Assembly: GCA_035353055.1 (NCBI GenBank)
Contig: DAOPYW010000023.1
Location: 1 to 12,743 of the forward strand
Direction: 5' to 3'
Origin: JAAYDH01 sp035353055
GTDB taxonomy: Bacteria > Bacillota_I > Bacilli_A > RFN20 > CAG-826
Length of the DNA stretch: 12,743 nucleotides
Part shown: one piece after another, positions 1-7,195 of the stretch
How the letters are laid out: the number at the start of each line of letters is the position of its first letter
Position numbering within the stretch: the stretch's first letter is position 1
Notes under the pieces: generated by a model
What the model was told of the DNA's origin: nothing
Databases searched by the model: none
Seen by the model: only the letters and a program-made list of their open reading frames with translations
Translations under genes and position numbers: made by a program

Positions 1-294
1 TCAGGTGCTCTGTGGCAAGAATTCTCTTGTCTGGGAGAATACTATAACGAGCAAGGAGAAAAGATTGTTATCGATGAATATGGTCGTTTCATGTACAGCG
101 TCACTACCATTTCTGGATATACCTATCAAGTATATGAGGGTTTGCGTGTTACCAGTATGAGCGATTCTTTAATCACGACGATTTATCATCATCAAGATGA
201 ACAAGACAATCGGGTTGTCAAAAACGCCACTCTTGAATTAGTGGGCGAAAGATGGGTTTTTACGATTGATCGCGGAGTATACGAACAAAGATAA
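1..294 (+). CDS. 3' end of unrecognised protein (5' truncated by window)
   Basis: The frame is open from the first base to a TAA at 292-294, so this is the C-terminal 97 residues of a gene that begins left of the window. The in-frame ATG at 91 is probably internal: the frame is open upstream of it and no AGGAG-like site precedes it. The fragment is rich in aromatic residues and short alternating hydrophobic stretches (for example GYTYQVYEGLRV), which suggests beta structure. I see no family motif, membrane helix or anchor. No T-tract terminator follows; only the overlapping palindromes at 360-388 lie downstream. Function unknown. Confidence 0.6.
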   Translation, partial: SGALWQEFSCLGEYYNEQGEKIVIDEYGRFMYSVTTISGYTYQVYEGLRVTSMSDSLITTIYHHQDEQDNRVVKNATLELVGERWVFTIDRGVYEQR

Positions 295-359
295 AAGCAA
301 GCGCCTTTTAAGTTGCTACTAGATGCCATATTGCCCCTTTATGCATAGCATTGGTCTTC

Positions 360-388
360 TTTTGAACTCGTTCAAAATGAGTCATTTT
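360..388. repeat. Two overlapping perfect inverted repeats sharing AAAA
   Basis: TTTTGAAC (360-367) and GTTCAAAA (370-377) are exact reverse complements around a 2-nt centre. AAAATGA (374-380) and TCATTTT (382-388) are exact reverse complements around a single G. The second repeat reuses the AAAA that ends the first, so as RNA the two hairpins (about 7 and 6 bp) would be mutually exclusive; as DNA they would be two overlapping dyad operators. No long T-tract follows, so a standard terminator is unlikely. They lie between an unknown gene and the endonuclease gene, about 85 bp upstream of its -10 box. Role unknown. Confidence 0.6.
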
Positions 389-471
389 CTGATTGGGGAT
401 ATAGAATCCTAGTTCCACGAATATGAAGCAGAAAAATTAATTTATGAATATCCACATCGACCAGATATCGA

Positions 472-477
472 TATAAT
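472..477 (+). promoter_or_regulatory. Candidate -10 box (TATAAT) for the endonuclease gene
   Basis: A perfect TATAAT is followed by a short leader before the ribosome binding site at 495-501. At 17-bp spacing the -35 position reads TATCCA (449-454), a poor match, so the promoter is either weak, activator-dependent, or wrongly paired here. The perfect palindrome ATATCGATAT (465-474) overlaps the start of the box and could be an operator. Confidence 0.5.
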
Positions 478-494
478 GATATTGAAAATAATAC

Positions 495-501
495 AAAGGA
501 G
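495..501 (+). promoter_or_regulatory. Ribosome binding site deciding the endonuclease start
   Basis: AAAGGAG ends 5 nt before ATG 507. The GTG at 501 is in frame two codons upstream, but its G is the last base of this site, so ATG 507 is the real start. Confidence 0.85.
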
Positions 502-506
502 TGACT

Positions 507-2414
507 ATGAAACACAAAAAAATTATTTTCTTGTCGGCTTTTGCTGTAGTTGGACTTGCAGTGTCCTTTATAGCTTCTGCCGCTGATGGAATAGCGTTTG
601 AAGCAGTTTTTGCTTCAACTGGCAATTATTCCACGAGTGCCTCCACTTACTATAACGGCATCACTGCCACAAGTGGAACGTCCTTGATGGGTCAACTACA
701 TGACCTCATCACTACCACGCACAAGACCTACACAACCTATAGTGATTGCAGTAACGCCACAACCGTCTATGCGACCGATCCTGGTACATCCTCTTCCTAT
801 GTGAGAGATTTCTACACCCAGAACAACATTGCCAAAGCATGGGGCAGCGGCGCTGTTGGAACATGGAACCGTGAACACGTTTGGTGTCAGTCCCTGTCCA
901 ATAGTTTATGGGGAACTTCTGGTGGCGGTAGTGATCTTCACCATTTGAGACCACTTGAAAGTACTCTAAATTCCACCCGAAACAATAATCCTTACGGCGA
1001 TGTTACGCCTAATGATTCAACAACTGTTAAATATGCTAAAAATACCAGTGGTAGTTATATCACAGCTTACCCAGGCGGATACCTCTCTGGTGGTGTCTGG
1101 GAACCCATCGACTCAGTCAAAGGCGATGTAGCGAGAATTTTAATGTACACCTATGTGCATTACAGCAAATACAGCAATGTCAGCGGTTCCACGAATGGAT
1201 CGGGATCTTCCTCCTACTTTGGAACGCTCAACATTACCAGTGTCGTCTCCGCTAACTCCGCCTCAGCCGCTTGGTCATTGCTGCTAAATTGGAATAGCCT
1301 TGACCCAATTGATGCGAGCGAGAGAACTCGCAACGAAGCAGTCGCTAAATTCCAAGGCAACCGCAACCCATTTATTGATAATAGCACCTATGCTGACGCT
1401 ATTTGGGGTGGTGGCACTTCAAACCCAGCTTCGATTGCTATTTCTGCAACCAGCAAATCATTAGTGGTTGGTAACACAACAACGATCAACGCTACCTCAA
1501 GCAACGCTTCTAGTATCACTTGGTCAACAAGCAATTCCTCTGTGGCAAGCATCAGTTCAACAAGCGCCAGTAGTGGTTCAAATATCACTATCACAGGTGT
1601 CTCCGCTGGCTCAGCTACATTAACTGCTAAAGCGACAATTAGTGGCACAGTTGTTACCAAGACATGCGCGGTCACTGTAACTGCAGCTTCTAACCCAGCT
1701 TCGATTGCTATTTCTGCAACCAGCAAATCATTAGTGGTTGGCAATACTGCTACCATCAACGCCACTTCAAGCGATTCATCCGCTATCACATGGTCGACAA
1801 GCAATTCCTCTGTGGCGAAGATTAGCTCTACGAGTGCGAGCAGTGGCTCAAACATCACCATCACTGGCATGGCGGCTGGCTCAGCCACATTGACTGCTAA
1901 AGCTACGATTAATGGAACTCTTGTTTCTAAGACATGCGCAGTAACAGTTACCGCAGCATCCAATCCTGGCACCACTTATACCAAGACAGTCAATTATAGC
2001 GATACCTTCTCACCAGCGCTCCCAACCTCTTCAACTACCGCTAAGACATCTGCCTATGCTCATACTGATTCAACAGCAGGCATAGCTTTTAAAGCTAGAG
2101 GTATTTATAGAGCGAGCGGGGCATCTTACATTATGTTTAAGAGTGGGACTGGATATCTATATAACACCGCCTCTTTAGGTGAAATCACTAGCATCGCGGT
2201 CACTTATTCTTCTGGAACCTCGCTATCTGGAAAGATTGGTGTCTACTTCGCTAGCAGCGCAAAGTCAACTTACACGACTTCAAGCAATATTATTATTGCT
2301 GGAAGATCAGCGACTAACACATTTACCAGCACCGCGGGCTATGGATATTTCCAAATCTCCACCAGTGCTGCTAATGTGCAAATCACCAAGATTGTCATCA
2401 CCTATATCGCTTAG
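507..2414 (+). CDS. Secreted endonuclease I with two Big_2 Ig-like repeats
   Basis: A 635-residue exported nuclease. Residues 1-25 are a signal peptide (KHKK basic start, hydrophobic core, ASA just before the likely cut site). The Endonuclease_1 domain (EndA/NucM/Vvn family) covers about residues 35-300: NREHVW at 121-126 places E123 and H124 where the Vibrio vulnificus nuclease has its metal-binding Glu and general-base His; SDLHHLRP follows at 142-149; N155 and R158 in the NSTR motif fit the second metal ligand and phosphate-binding Arg. Members cut DNA and RNA without sequence preference outside the cell. Residues 306-395 and 396-485 are two tandem 90-residue Big_2 domains, and 486-635 is a beta-rich C-terminal domain with no recognised name. 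There is no LPXTG motif or C-terminal membrane helix, so release or Ig-mediated attachment to the surface is likely. The gene stands alone, with its own candidate promoter and a terminator behind it. Likely role: degrading environmental nucleic acid for nutrition. Confidence 0.93.
   Translation: MKHKKIIFLSAFAVVGLAVSFIASAADGIAFEAVFASTGNYSTSASTYYNGITATSGTSLMGQLHDLITTTHKTYTTYSDCSNATTVYATDPGTSSSYVRDFYTQNNIAKAWGSGAVGTWNREHVWCQSLSNSLWGTSGGGSDLHHLRPLESTLNSTRNNNPYGDVTPNDSTTVKYAKNTSGSYITAYPGGYLSGGVWEPIDSVKGDVARILMYTYVHYSKYSNVSGSTNGSGSSSYFGTLNITSVVSANSASAAWSLLLNWNSLDPIDASERTRNEAVAKFQGNRNPFIDNSTYADAIWGGGTSNPASIAISATSKSLVVGNTTTINATSSNASSITWSTSNSSVASISSTSASSGSNITITGVSAGSATLTAKATISGTVVTKTCAVTVTAASNPASIAISATSKSLVVGNTATINATSSDSSAITWSTSNSSVAKISSTSASSGSNITITGMAAGSATLTAKATINGTLVSKTCAVTVTAASNPGTTYTKTVNYSDTFSPALPTSSTTAKTSAYAHTDSTAGIAFKARGIYRASGASYIMFKSGTGYLYNTASLGEITSIAVTYSSGTSLSGKIGVYFASSAKSTYTTSSNIIIAGRSATNTFTSTAGYGYFQISTSAANVQITKIVITYIA
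1422..1961 (+). repeat. Two tandem 270-bp repeats encoding Big_2 domains
   Basis: Units run 1422-1691 and 1692-1961, exactly 90 codons each, both beginning with the residues NPASIAISATSKSLVVGN. The first 50 bp of the units (1422-1471 and 1692-1741) are identical at DNA level, and a second block (ACAAGCAATTCCTCTGTGGC) is also shared exactly. The remainder differs at many synonymous sites while the protein stays similar, so the units are a patchwork of identical and diverged blocks. Confidence 0.9.
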
Positions 2415-2458
2415 ATAGTAAACATTCTACTGATTGTAAACTGATCATTTAGTTTAAA

Positions 2459-2495
2459 AAAGAGGACCCGATTGAACGGATCCTCTTTGTTTTTT
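2459..2495 (+). terminator. Rho-independent terminator after the endonuclease gene
   Basis: AAAGAGGA (2459-2466) pairs with TCCTCTTT (2481-2488). After a C/A mismatch, CCG (2468-2470) pairs with CGG (2477-2479) around an ATTGAA loop. A T-tract follows at 2490-2495. The A-run just upstream could give some activity in the opposite direction, but no minus-strand gene approaches it. Confidence 0.88.
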
Positions 2496-2530
2496 GCTCT
2501 GAGATAAAACGCCCTTTTGAAAGTAAGCAG

Positions 2531-2544
2531 AAAAATCGATTTTT
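2531..2544. repeat. Perfect 14-bp palindrome AAAAATCGATTTTT
   Basis: A perfectly self-complementary 14-mer lies 23 bp upstream of the -10 box of the propeller lipoprotein gene. It could be an operator or simply an A/T-tract UP-like element. The ATCGAT core also occurs in the palindrome overlapping the endonuclease -10 box (465-474). Confidence 0.45.
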
Positions 2545-2567
2545 ATAGTAGCGATACTCTTTAGAAG

Positions 2568-2573
2568 TATAAT
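2568..2573 (+). promoter_or_regulatory. Candidate -10 box (TATAAT) for the propeller lipoprotein
   Basis: A perfect TATAAT lies about 80 bp upstream of the chosen start. No convincing -35 hexamer appears at 16-18 bp spacing (ATAGTA at 17 bp). The region upstream holds a terminator and a palindrome, so the gene appears to be transcribed on its own. Confidence 0.5.
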
Positions 2574-2638
2574 GGGATTGGAAAGATGAATCCCACATCA
2601 TTACGATTTTGGGTTAGTCTTCTCCACCTGCTTCAAAC

Positions 2639-2646
2639 AAAGGGGG
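2639..2646 (+). promoter_or_regulatory. Ribosome binding site deciding the 2655 start
   Basis: AAAGGGGG lies 8 nt before ATG 2655. The longer in-frame start at 2586 would put 23 residues, including a second helix-like stretch, in front of a normal lipoprotein signal, so 2655 is preferred. Confidence 0.75.
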
Positions 2647-2654
2647 ATTCAATC

Positions 2655-4610
2655 ATGCTGAACTTGAAATCGCTATGCAAAACATTATTTTTGAGCGTTA
2701 GTCTATTTTCTTTTGCGACACTCGGAACCTCTTGTGGGTCCAGCTTACCTAATCCAACCTTAGCTGAAACCCAGCTCAAAGAAGTCGGCTCTAAGAGCAA
2801 GCTCTTATCGCTGATTGATGAAGCCCAACAAAGCCAGTATGGCGGGATGGGCGAAACCGGAGATGTTGATGTTAATGTGACACCCGGAGGCACAAAAAGT
2901 GACCAGCGCGATTATACAGGCACTAATGTCCAAGTGGAAGGCGTCGATGAAGGCGATATCGTCAAGACCGATGGATATCAAATTTATTACGCTCCGCGCT
3001 ACATGAACCGCGTTCATATCTTTAATGTCGATGACGACCATGTCATCAATTATCAGGGCGGTATTGATTTAGGCGATACCTTTACCGATGCGCTTTATTT
3101 GCTCGATAATTATTTAGTCGTCGTCGGATATACTTTTGACAGCTACAAGAGTGGCGGATGCCCAATCTATTATGATGGCGATGATCTCGCCTGCATTGAA
3201 ATGATGTGGTGGTATCCGACCGGAACAGTCATCGTCTTCGATCGCGATACCCTTCAGATAGTCTATCAAATTGAAACTGACAGCAACTTCCTCGATCACC
3301 GATTAATCGAAGATAGCCTCTTTTTGGTCGGGCACAAATACCTCTATGCATATGACCAACAAACCGAATTGCGGCCTCAATTTTTCATCAATGGTAGCGC
3401 CACACCGGAGTACGTCGATTACAGCAAGATATTTTATTTCGAAGAGACACCAGCCAATGGAATGACGGTCTTGACAGGAATTAAACTCAATGATGATCCT
3501 AATCAGATCGAATATTCCGCGACCGCATATCTCGGAGCGGGCTATAGCTATAAACAAATCTATGTTTCGCTCAATAACCTCTATGTGGCCGATACGAACT
3601 GGATTTCTACCGAAAACTCATACGGTCAAACCATGACCATCAGCCAATTTAGCATCGACATTGATGCAGCTGATATGACATTTGTGGGTGCAGCGATTGT
3701 CGAGGGAGGAATGCTCAACCAATTTGCCATGGATGAATACGATGGCTATTTAAGAGTGGCAACCACCTATCAAGGCGCGACTTGGAAATCCGTCAGTGGC
3801 TATTATTGGTACGATTACGAACGCGTTGTAAGCAATCATTTATACATATTGAAAATTGATCCCGAAAATCAGACTTTTGATTTAATCGCTCATTTGAGCG
3901 AAGGGCTTGGCAAGCCCGGAGAGAGCATTAAGTCGGTGCGATTTATTGAGGAGCAAGCCTACATAGTGACTTTCCTGCAAACCGATCCGCTCTATATCAT
4001 CGATTTATCGGAGCCTAGCGCTCCGACTATCACCGACGAAGTTCACTTGCTGGGCTTCGATACTTATCAGCATCCATGGGGTGAAAACCGCTTATTGGGT
4101 CTTGGCTATCAAGCTGATGAGCAGGGCATGGTGGAAGGAATTAAACTGACCGCCTACAACGTTGCCGCTGGAAGCGCTAGCGAGATTCAGACTTATGAAT
4201 TAACTGTCAACCACACTGAAAGCCAATCGAACTGGACTTACAGTTATTCCGAAGCTCTCTGGAACCACAAAGCATTGCTCGTCTCGGTTGACCATGGCAT
4301 ATTTGGTTTCCCTGTTCAAGCCTACGAATACGGATACACGACAGATGGCGAATCCGAAGGCGAACAAAATTGGTACAGCAACTATCACAGCTATTACTAT
4401 TTGTTTAAGGTTGATTTCACCAAAGAATCACCGATTGCTGAACCAATTATCATTGAGCATGCCAATAGTGAACAATATTATGTCAACGTTGATCGCGCGG
4501 TGATGATTGACGGTTTCGTCTACACATTGTCCGATCGACAAGTCATCACTTACGATTTGAACACGTCCACACTCGTATCGCCAACTTTAGATTTTTCCAG
4601 CGATTTATAA
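2655..4610 (+). CDS. Lipoprotein of the Beta_propel family (COG4880-like)
   Basis: A 651-residue exported protein. The N-terminus has basic residues, a hydrophobic core and the sequence LGTSC with candidate lipid-bearing C27; G at -3 is atypical for a lipobox, so lipidation is probable rather than certain. The stretch VEGVDEGDIVKTDG (about 94-107) is the hallmark of the Beta_propel family (Pfam PF09826, secreted proteins with a C-terminal beta-propeller domain), and the rest consists of repeated aromatic-rich beta blades to the C-terminus. The biochemical function of this family is not known to me; a binding or scaffold role at the cell surface is a guess. Acidic and Tyr-rich composition is notable. 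The gene has its own candidate promoter and converges on the minus-strand operon across a shared terminator. It shows no sequence link to the smaller propeller lipoprotein at 7196-8341. Confidence 0.92.
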   Translation: MLNLKSLCKTLFLSVSLFSFATLGTSCGSSLPNPTLAETQLKEVGSKSKLLSLIDEAQQSQYGGMGETGDVDVNVTPGGTKSDQRDYTGTNVQVEGVDEGDIVKTDGYQIYYAPRYMNRVHIFNVDDDHVINYQGGIDLGDTFTDALYLLDNYLVVVGYTFDSYKSGGCPIYYDGDDLACIEMMWWYPTGTVIVFDRDTLQIVYQIETDSNFLDHRLIEDSLFLVGHKYLYAYDQQTELRPQFFINGSATPEYVDYSKIFYFEETPANGMTVLTGIKLNDDPNQIEYSATAYLGAGYSYKQIYVSLNNLYVADTNWISTENSYGQTMTISQFSIDIDAADMTFVGAAIVEGGMLNQFAMDEYDGYLRVATTYQGATWKSVSGYYWYDYERVVSNHLYILKIDPENQTFDLIAHLSEGLGKPGESIKSVRFIEEQAYIVTFLQTDPLYIIDLSEPSAPTITDEVHLLGFDTYQHPWGENRLLGLGYQADEQGMVEGIKLTAYNVAAGSASEIQTYELTVNHTESQSNWTYSYSEALWNHKALLVSVDHGIFGFPVQAYEYGYTTDGESEGEQNWYSNYHSYYYLFKVDFTKESPIAEPIIIEHANSEQYYVNVDRAVMIDGFVYTLSDRQVITYDLNTSTLVSPTLDFSSDL

Positions 4611-4686
4611 TCGTGCCTCAAATCCAATAATAGTTTTGGTATCATAGCCAATAATTGATTCATCAACTGATAAGATATTTTCATAT

Positions 4687-4727
4687 AAAAAAAGACCAGT
4701 TTGTTGGTTTTTAACTGGTCTTTTTTT
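4687..4727. terminator. Bidirectional rho-independent terminator
   Basis: A perfect 15-bp stem, 4687-4701 (seven A then GACCAGTT) against 4713-4727 (AACTGGTC then seven T), encloses an 11-nt loop. The A-run on one arm and T-run on the other give a U-tract in either direction, so it serves both the propeller lipoprotein gene (+) and the six-gene operon (-) that converge here. Confidence 0.95.
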
Positions 4728-4731
4728 TATC

Positions 4732-6318
4732 TTAGAGAATAGTCTCTTCGGAAAGCGGATCAAAGATATGGTATCTCTTGTTATCGATGGTGGCGTAGTA
4801 TTCTTGGCCTGATATTACCTCTTCTCTTGAATTGATTTTGGCTGTGCAGTTTTGCTCTCCGAACTTGAAGAGGAGATGATACTCATTTCCCAAAAGCTCT
4901 GGGATATTAACAGATATTTTAATGCTATCCTTTTGTTCGCTTTTCGCCAGAATGAAGTCTTCTGGCCGAACACCAAAGAGGAATTTCTTCTCTTTTGTTC
5001 CGAGCACGTCGATGTACTTTTGAAGCTCTTCTTTTTTAGATTCTAAAGTTGCAATAGCGATTTGCAGTAAAGAGTCAGCATTGTAGATTTTTTCTATTTT
5101 TTTGCTAGCGATAGGAACAAAGGAACCGTTCATCAACTGCTCTCGCTCTCTTGTTAAGGCATCTATTTCCCCGCTGACACGAGCTATTTCAGCGAGTTTG
5201 TTTTCTTCTTTTGTTTCAGCCTTCAAGGAATTTCTAATGATGATTAACTCATTAATCTTTAAAGTTCGATTCTTTTCTAATTTATCTAGGGCTTTCTTGA
5301 GCTTTGGTCTAGCTAAGATGTATTTCTTTTGCTCGATGTCTTTTTCGATCTCCTCAATTGTCGCTTTTAGCTTATTCACTTTTTCTTCGTAGAAGGATGA
5401 GATGATTTCTATTTGCTTCTTGGTGAGCGGATGTTTATAGCCGTTAGCGAACAGGATATTGCTATCGCTGAGAGTAGCGTCCAAGATATTCATCGCTGGC
5501 GAGCCAATAAAAGTCGCGACGAAGAGATTTTTTGGATTGTTGTATATTTCTTTTGGCGTGTCAATTTGCTGAATGTAGCCGCCTTTCATGATGACGATCC
5601 TGTCTGCCATAGTCATAGCTTCAGTTTGATCGTGAGTGACATATACCGTCGTCGCGCCGATTCTTCTGTGCAGCGAGACGATCTCACCTCTCATTTGGAC
5701 TCTTAATTTGGCATCGAGATTGCTTAAAGGCTCGTCCATTAAGAATACTTTTGCATTTCTTACAATCGCTCTTCCGAGAGCTACTCTTTGGCGCTGTCCC
5801 CCAGATAAAGCTAGCGGCTTGCGATCTAACAATTCTTCTATTTCAAGAATCTTGGCCGCGTTATTGACTCGCTCATCAATTTCGCTCTTTGACAAGTGGC
5901 GAACTTTTAAAGAGAACGCTAAATTTTCATAGACGGACATATTCGGGTATAGAGCATAGCTCTGGAAGACCATCGATATGTCTCTTTCTTTGGGGAGCAG
6001 GTCATTGGCGTATTTGCCAGAAATAAATAAGTCGCCATAAGTGATTGCCTCTAATCCAGCAATCATTCTGAGAGTGGTGGACTTGCCGCATCCAGAAGGG
6101 CCGACCAAGACGATGAATTCCTTCTCTTTGATGTCGAGATTGAAATCAAAAACCGCCTGGATGTCATTTGAATAGATTTTATTGATATGCTGCAGAGATA
6201 TGCAGCAATCCTCAGGGGCAATCTTTATGTGCTTGCGATTCTCTAGATCCATGAAGCGCATATCTTCGTGGATCTTCGCTAAGCGTTTTTTCTCTAGCTT
6301 ATTTATTTTTGGTTTCAT
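4732..6318 (-). CDS. CUT1-type sugar ABC ATPase (MsmX/UgpC-like) with coiled-coil insertion
   Basis: A 528-residue ATPase that would energise a carbohydrate-type importer at the inner face of the membrane. All nucleotide-binding motifs are present: Walker A GPSGCGKST (73-81), Q-loop Q119, signature LSGGQRQ (171-177), Walker B VFLMDEP (191-197), D-loop SNLD (199-202) and switch H229. The MalK-type regulatory region begins near 275 (GSPAMNILDA) and its GVRPED motif is at 449-454. Between them, about 300-440, lies a Lys/Glu-rich helical stretch of strong coiled-coil character, which lengthens the protein from the usual 360-380 residues. From memory, mycoplasma UgpC homologues (about 585 residues) are enlarged in a similar place. 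A 35-residue N-terminal extension is also present; the start is supported by AAGGCGG (6328-6334) overlapping the ribokinase stop, 14 nt upstream. It is the last operon gene, and no permease or solute-binding protein is visible here. Confidence 0.93.
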   Translation of the reverse strand: MKPKINKLEKKRLAKIHEDMRFMDLENRKHIKIAPEDCCISLQHINKIYSNDIQAVFDFNLDIKEKEFIVLVGPSGCGKSTTLRMIAGLEAITYGDLFISGKYANDLLPKERDISMVFQSYALYPNMSVYENLAFSLKVRHLSKSEIDERVNNAAKILEIEELLDRKPLALSGGQRQRVALGRAIVRNAKVFLMDEPLSNLDAKLRVQMRGEIVSLHRRIGATTVYVTHDQTEAMTMADRIVIMKGGYIQQIDTPKEIYNNPKNLFVATFIGSPAMNILDATLSDSNILFANGYKHPLTKKQIEIISSFYEEKVNKLKATIEEIEKDIEQKKYILARPKLKKALDKLEKNRTLKINELIIIRNSLKAETKEENKLAEIARVSGEIDALTREREQLMNGSFVPIASKKIEKIYNADSLLQIAIATLESKKEELQKYIDVLGTKEKKFLFGVRPEDFILAKSEQKDSIKISVNIPELLGNEYHLLFKFGEQNCTAKINSREEVISGQEYYATIDNKRYHIFDPLSEETIL

Positions 6319-6327
6319 GTATATAAC

Positions 6328-6334
6328 CGCCTTT
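6328..6334 (-). promoter_or_regulatory. Ribosome binding site of the ABC ATPase, overlapping the ribokinase stop
   Basis: Reading the minus strand, AAGGCGG begins within the TAA stop of ribokinase and lies 9 nt before the ATG. It supports the long N-terminus of the ATPase over the internal Met20 or Met23, and suggests coupled translation. Confidence 0.7.
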
Positions 6335-7193
6335 ATTTATCAACTTCGGATTTGTAGGGAATGGATGGTATTGCCCCTAGCCTTGTGACTGTGATGGATG
6401 CCGCTTTTGTGGCTCTTTTCATGCTGTCTTTTAGGGACATACCTTTGCTGAGCGAGCCGATGAGATATCCGACATAGGTATCTCCCGCCGCGGTGGTGTC
6501 GACCGCTTTTACTTTTAAAGAAGGGACGACAAAGTTATCTTTGTTTCCTATATATTGTGAGCCATCTTTCCCCAATGTGACAATAAGGTTTGGTATTAAC
6601 TCGATTTGGTTGCGACTATTTTCTTTTAATATTCTATATTCCGTCTCATTCGGAATGATGAAGTCGATATTGTGAATGAAGTCTTTTATTTCATATGCGC
6701 ATGGGGCGGGGTTGATGACGACTATCATGCCCTTCTCTTTTGCCGCTCTTGAGGCATAGATGATTTTGTCCAAAGGTATTTCAAATTGGATGATGAGATA
6801 GTCTCCCTTGTCAGCTTTATTTAGCCCCTTATCTATTTGCTCTTCGGTTATCTCATTATTGGCACCAGCATAGATGATGATTGTGTTATTTGATTCAGCG
6901 AGAGTGATTACCGCCGTTCCAGTATGCTCTTGAACGACTCTGATGTTGTCAGTGTTCATTCCTTCTCGCCTCAATAGCGAGATGAATGATTCACCTTCCG
7001 CATCATTTCCTACCGATCCAATAAAGGTGACATCTGCACCTGAGCGAAAAGCAGCAATCGCTTGATTTGAACCTTTGCCGCCAAAAGCTTGAAAGAAGCC
7101 ACTTCCTTTAACTGTCTCCCCAACCTGAGGAAATCGGTCTGCCTGGATCGAGATATCGCGGTTAATTGAACCGAGCACAAATACTTTTGCCAT
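6333..7193 (-). CDS. rbsK: Ribokinase (PfkB family)
   Basis: A 286-residue cytoplasmic kinase that converts ribose and ATP to ribose-5-phosphate. GSINRD (8-13) is the N-terminal sugar-binding strand; GGKGSNQA (38-45) is PfkB signature 1 in its ribokinase form; NPAP (161-164) and PNETE (181-185) line the active site; TLGKDGS (206-212) binds nucleotide; VDTTAAGDTYVG (231-242) is signature 2 with the catalytic base D238. Length matches the family (about 300). ATG 7193 starts 2 nt after the stop of the upstream lipoprotein gene; a TTG 54 nt further upstream would add an 18-residue tail before the conserved MAKVFVLGSINRD start and is rejected. The SD is weak, so translation probably depends on coupling. 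Another pentose or nucleoside substrate is possible, but the GGKGSNQA motif and the adjacent nucleoside hydrolase operon favour ribose. Confidence 0.94.
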   Translation of the reverse strand: MAKVFVLGSINRDISIQADRFPQVGETVKGSGFFQAFGGKGSNQAIAAFRSGADVTFIGSVGNDAEGESFISLLRREGMNTDNIRVVQEHTGTAVITLAESNNTIIIYAGANNEITEEQIDKGLNKADKGDYLIIQFEIPLDKIIYASRAAKEKGMIVVINPAPCAYEIKDFIHNIDFIIPNETEYRILKENSRNQIELIPNLIVTLGKDGSQYIGNKDNFVVPSLKVKAVDTTAAGDTYVGYLIGSLSKGMSLKDSMKRATKAASITVTRLGAIPSIPYKSEVDK

Positions 7194-7195
7194 CG

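Noticed and set aside
1388..1975. 195-codon open frame on the minus strand opposite the Big_2 repeats
   Set aside because: It lies wholly antisense to a well-supported domain; its Val/Ala/Leu-rich product mirrors the repetitive Ser/Thr codons of the real gene, and no ribosome binding site fits.
2179..2418. 79-codon plus-strand frame overlapping the end of the endonuclease gene
   Set aside because: Out-of-frame shadow of the C-terminal domain, with low-complexity Ser/Leu composition and no ribosome binding site.
2436..2455. cre-like catabolite site (TGTAAACTGATCA) after the endonuclease gene
   Set aside because: It matches the consensus at too few positions and sits between a stop codon and a terminator, not at a promoter.
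2586..2654. Upstream in-frame start for the Beta_propel lipoprotein
   Set aside because: The signal peptide begins properly at 2655, preceded by AAAGGGGG at good spacing; the extra 23 residues would disrupt it.
4655..4666. TTGAT-TC-ATCAA inverted repeat between the converging genes
   Set aside because: Five-base arms are too short to separate from chance in AT-rich DNA; the nearby 15-bp stem is the real terminator.
4852..5932. Several plus-strand frames of 64-98 codons opposite the ABC ATPase
   Set aside because: All are antisense shadows of a gene with intact ABC motifs; none has a ribosome binding site or recognisable product.
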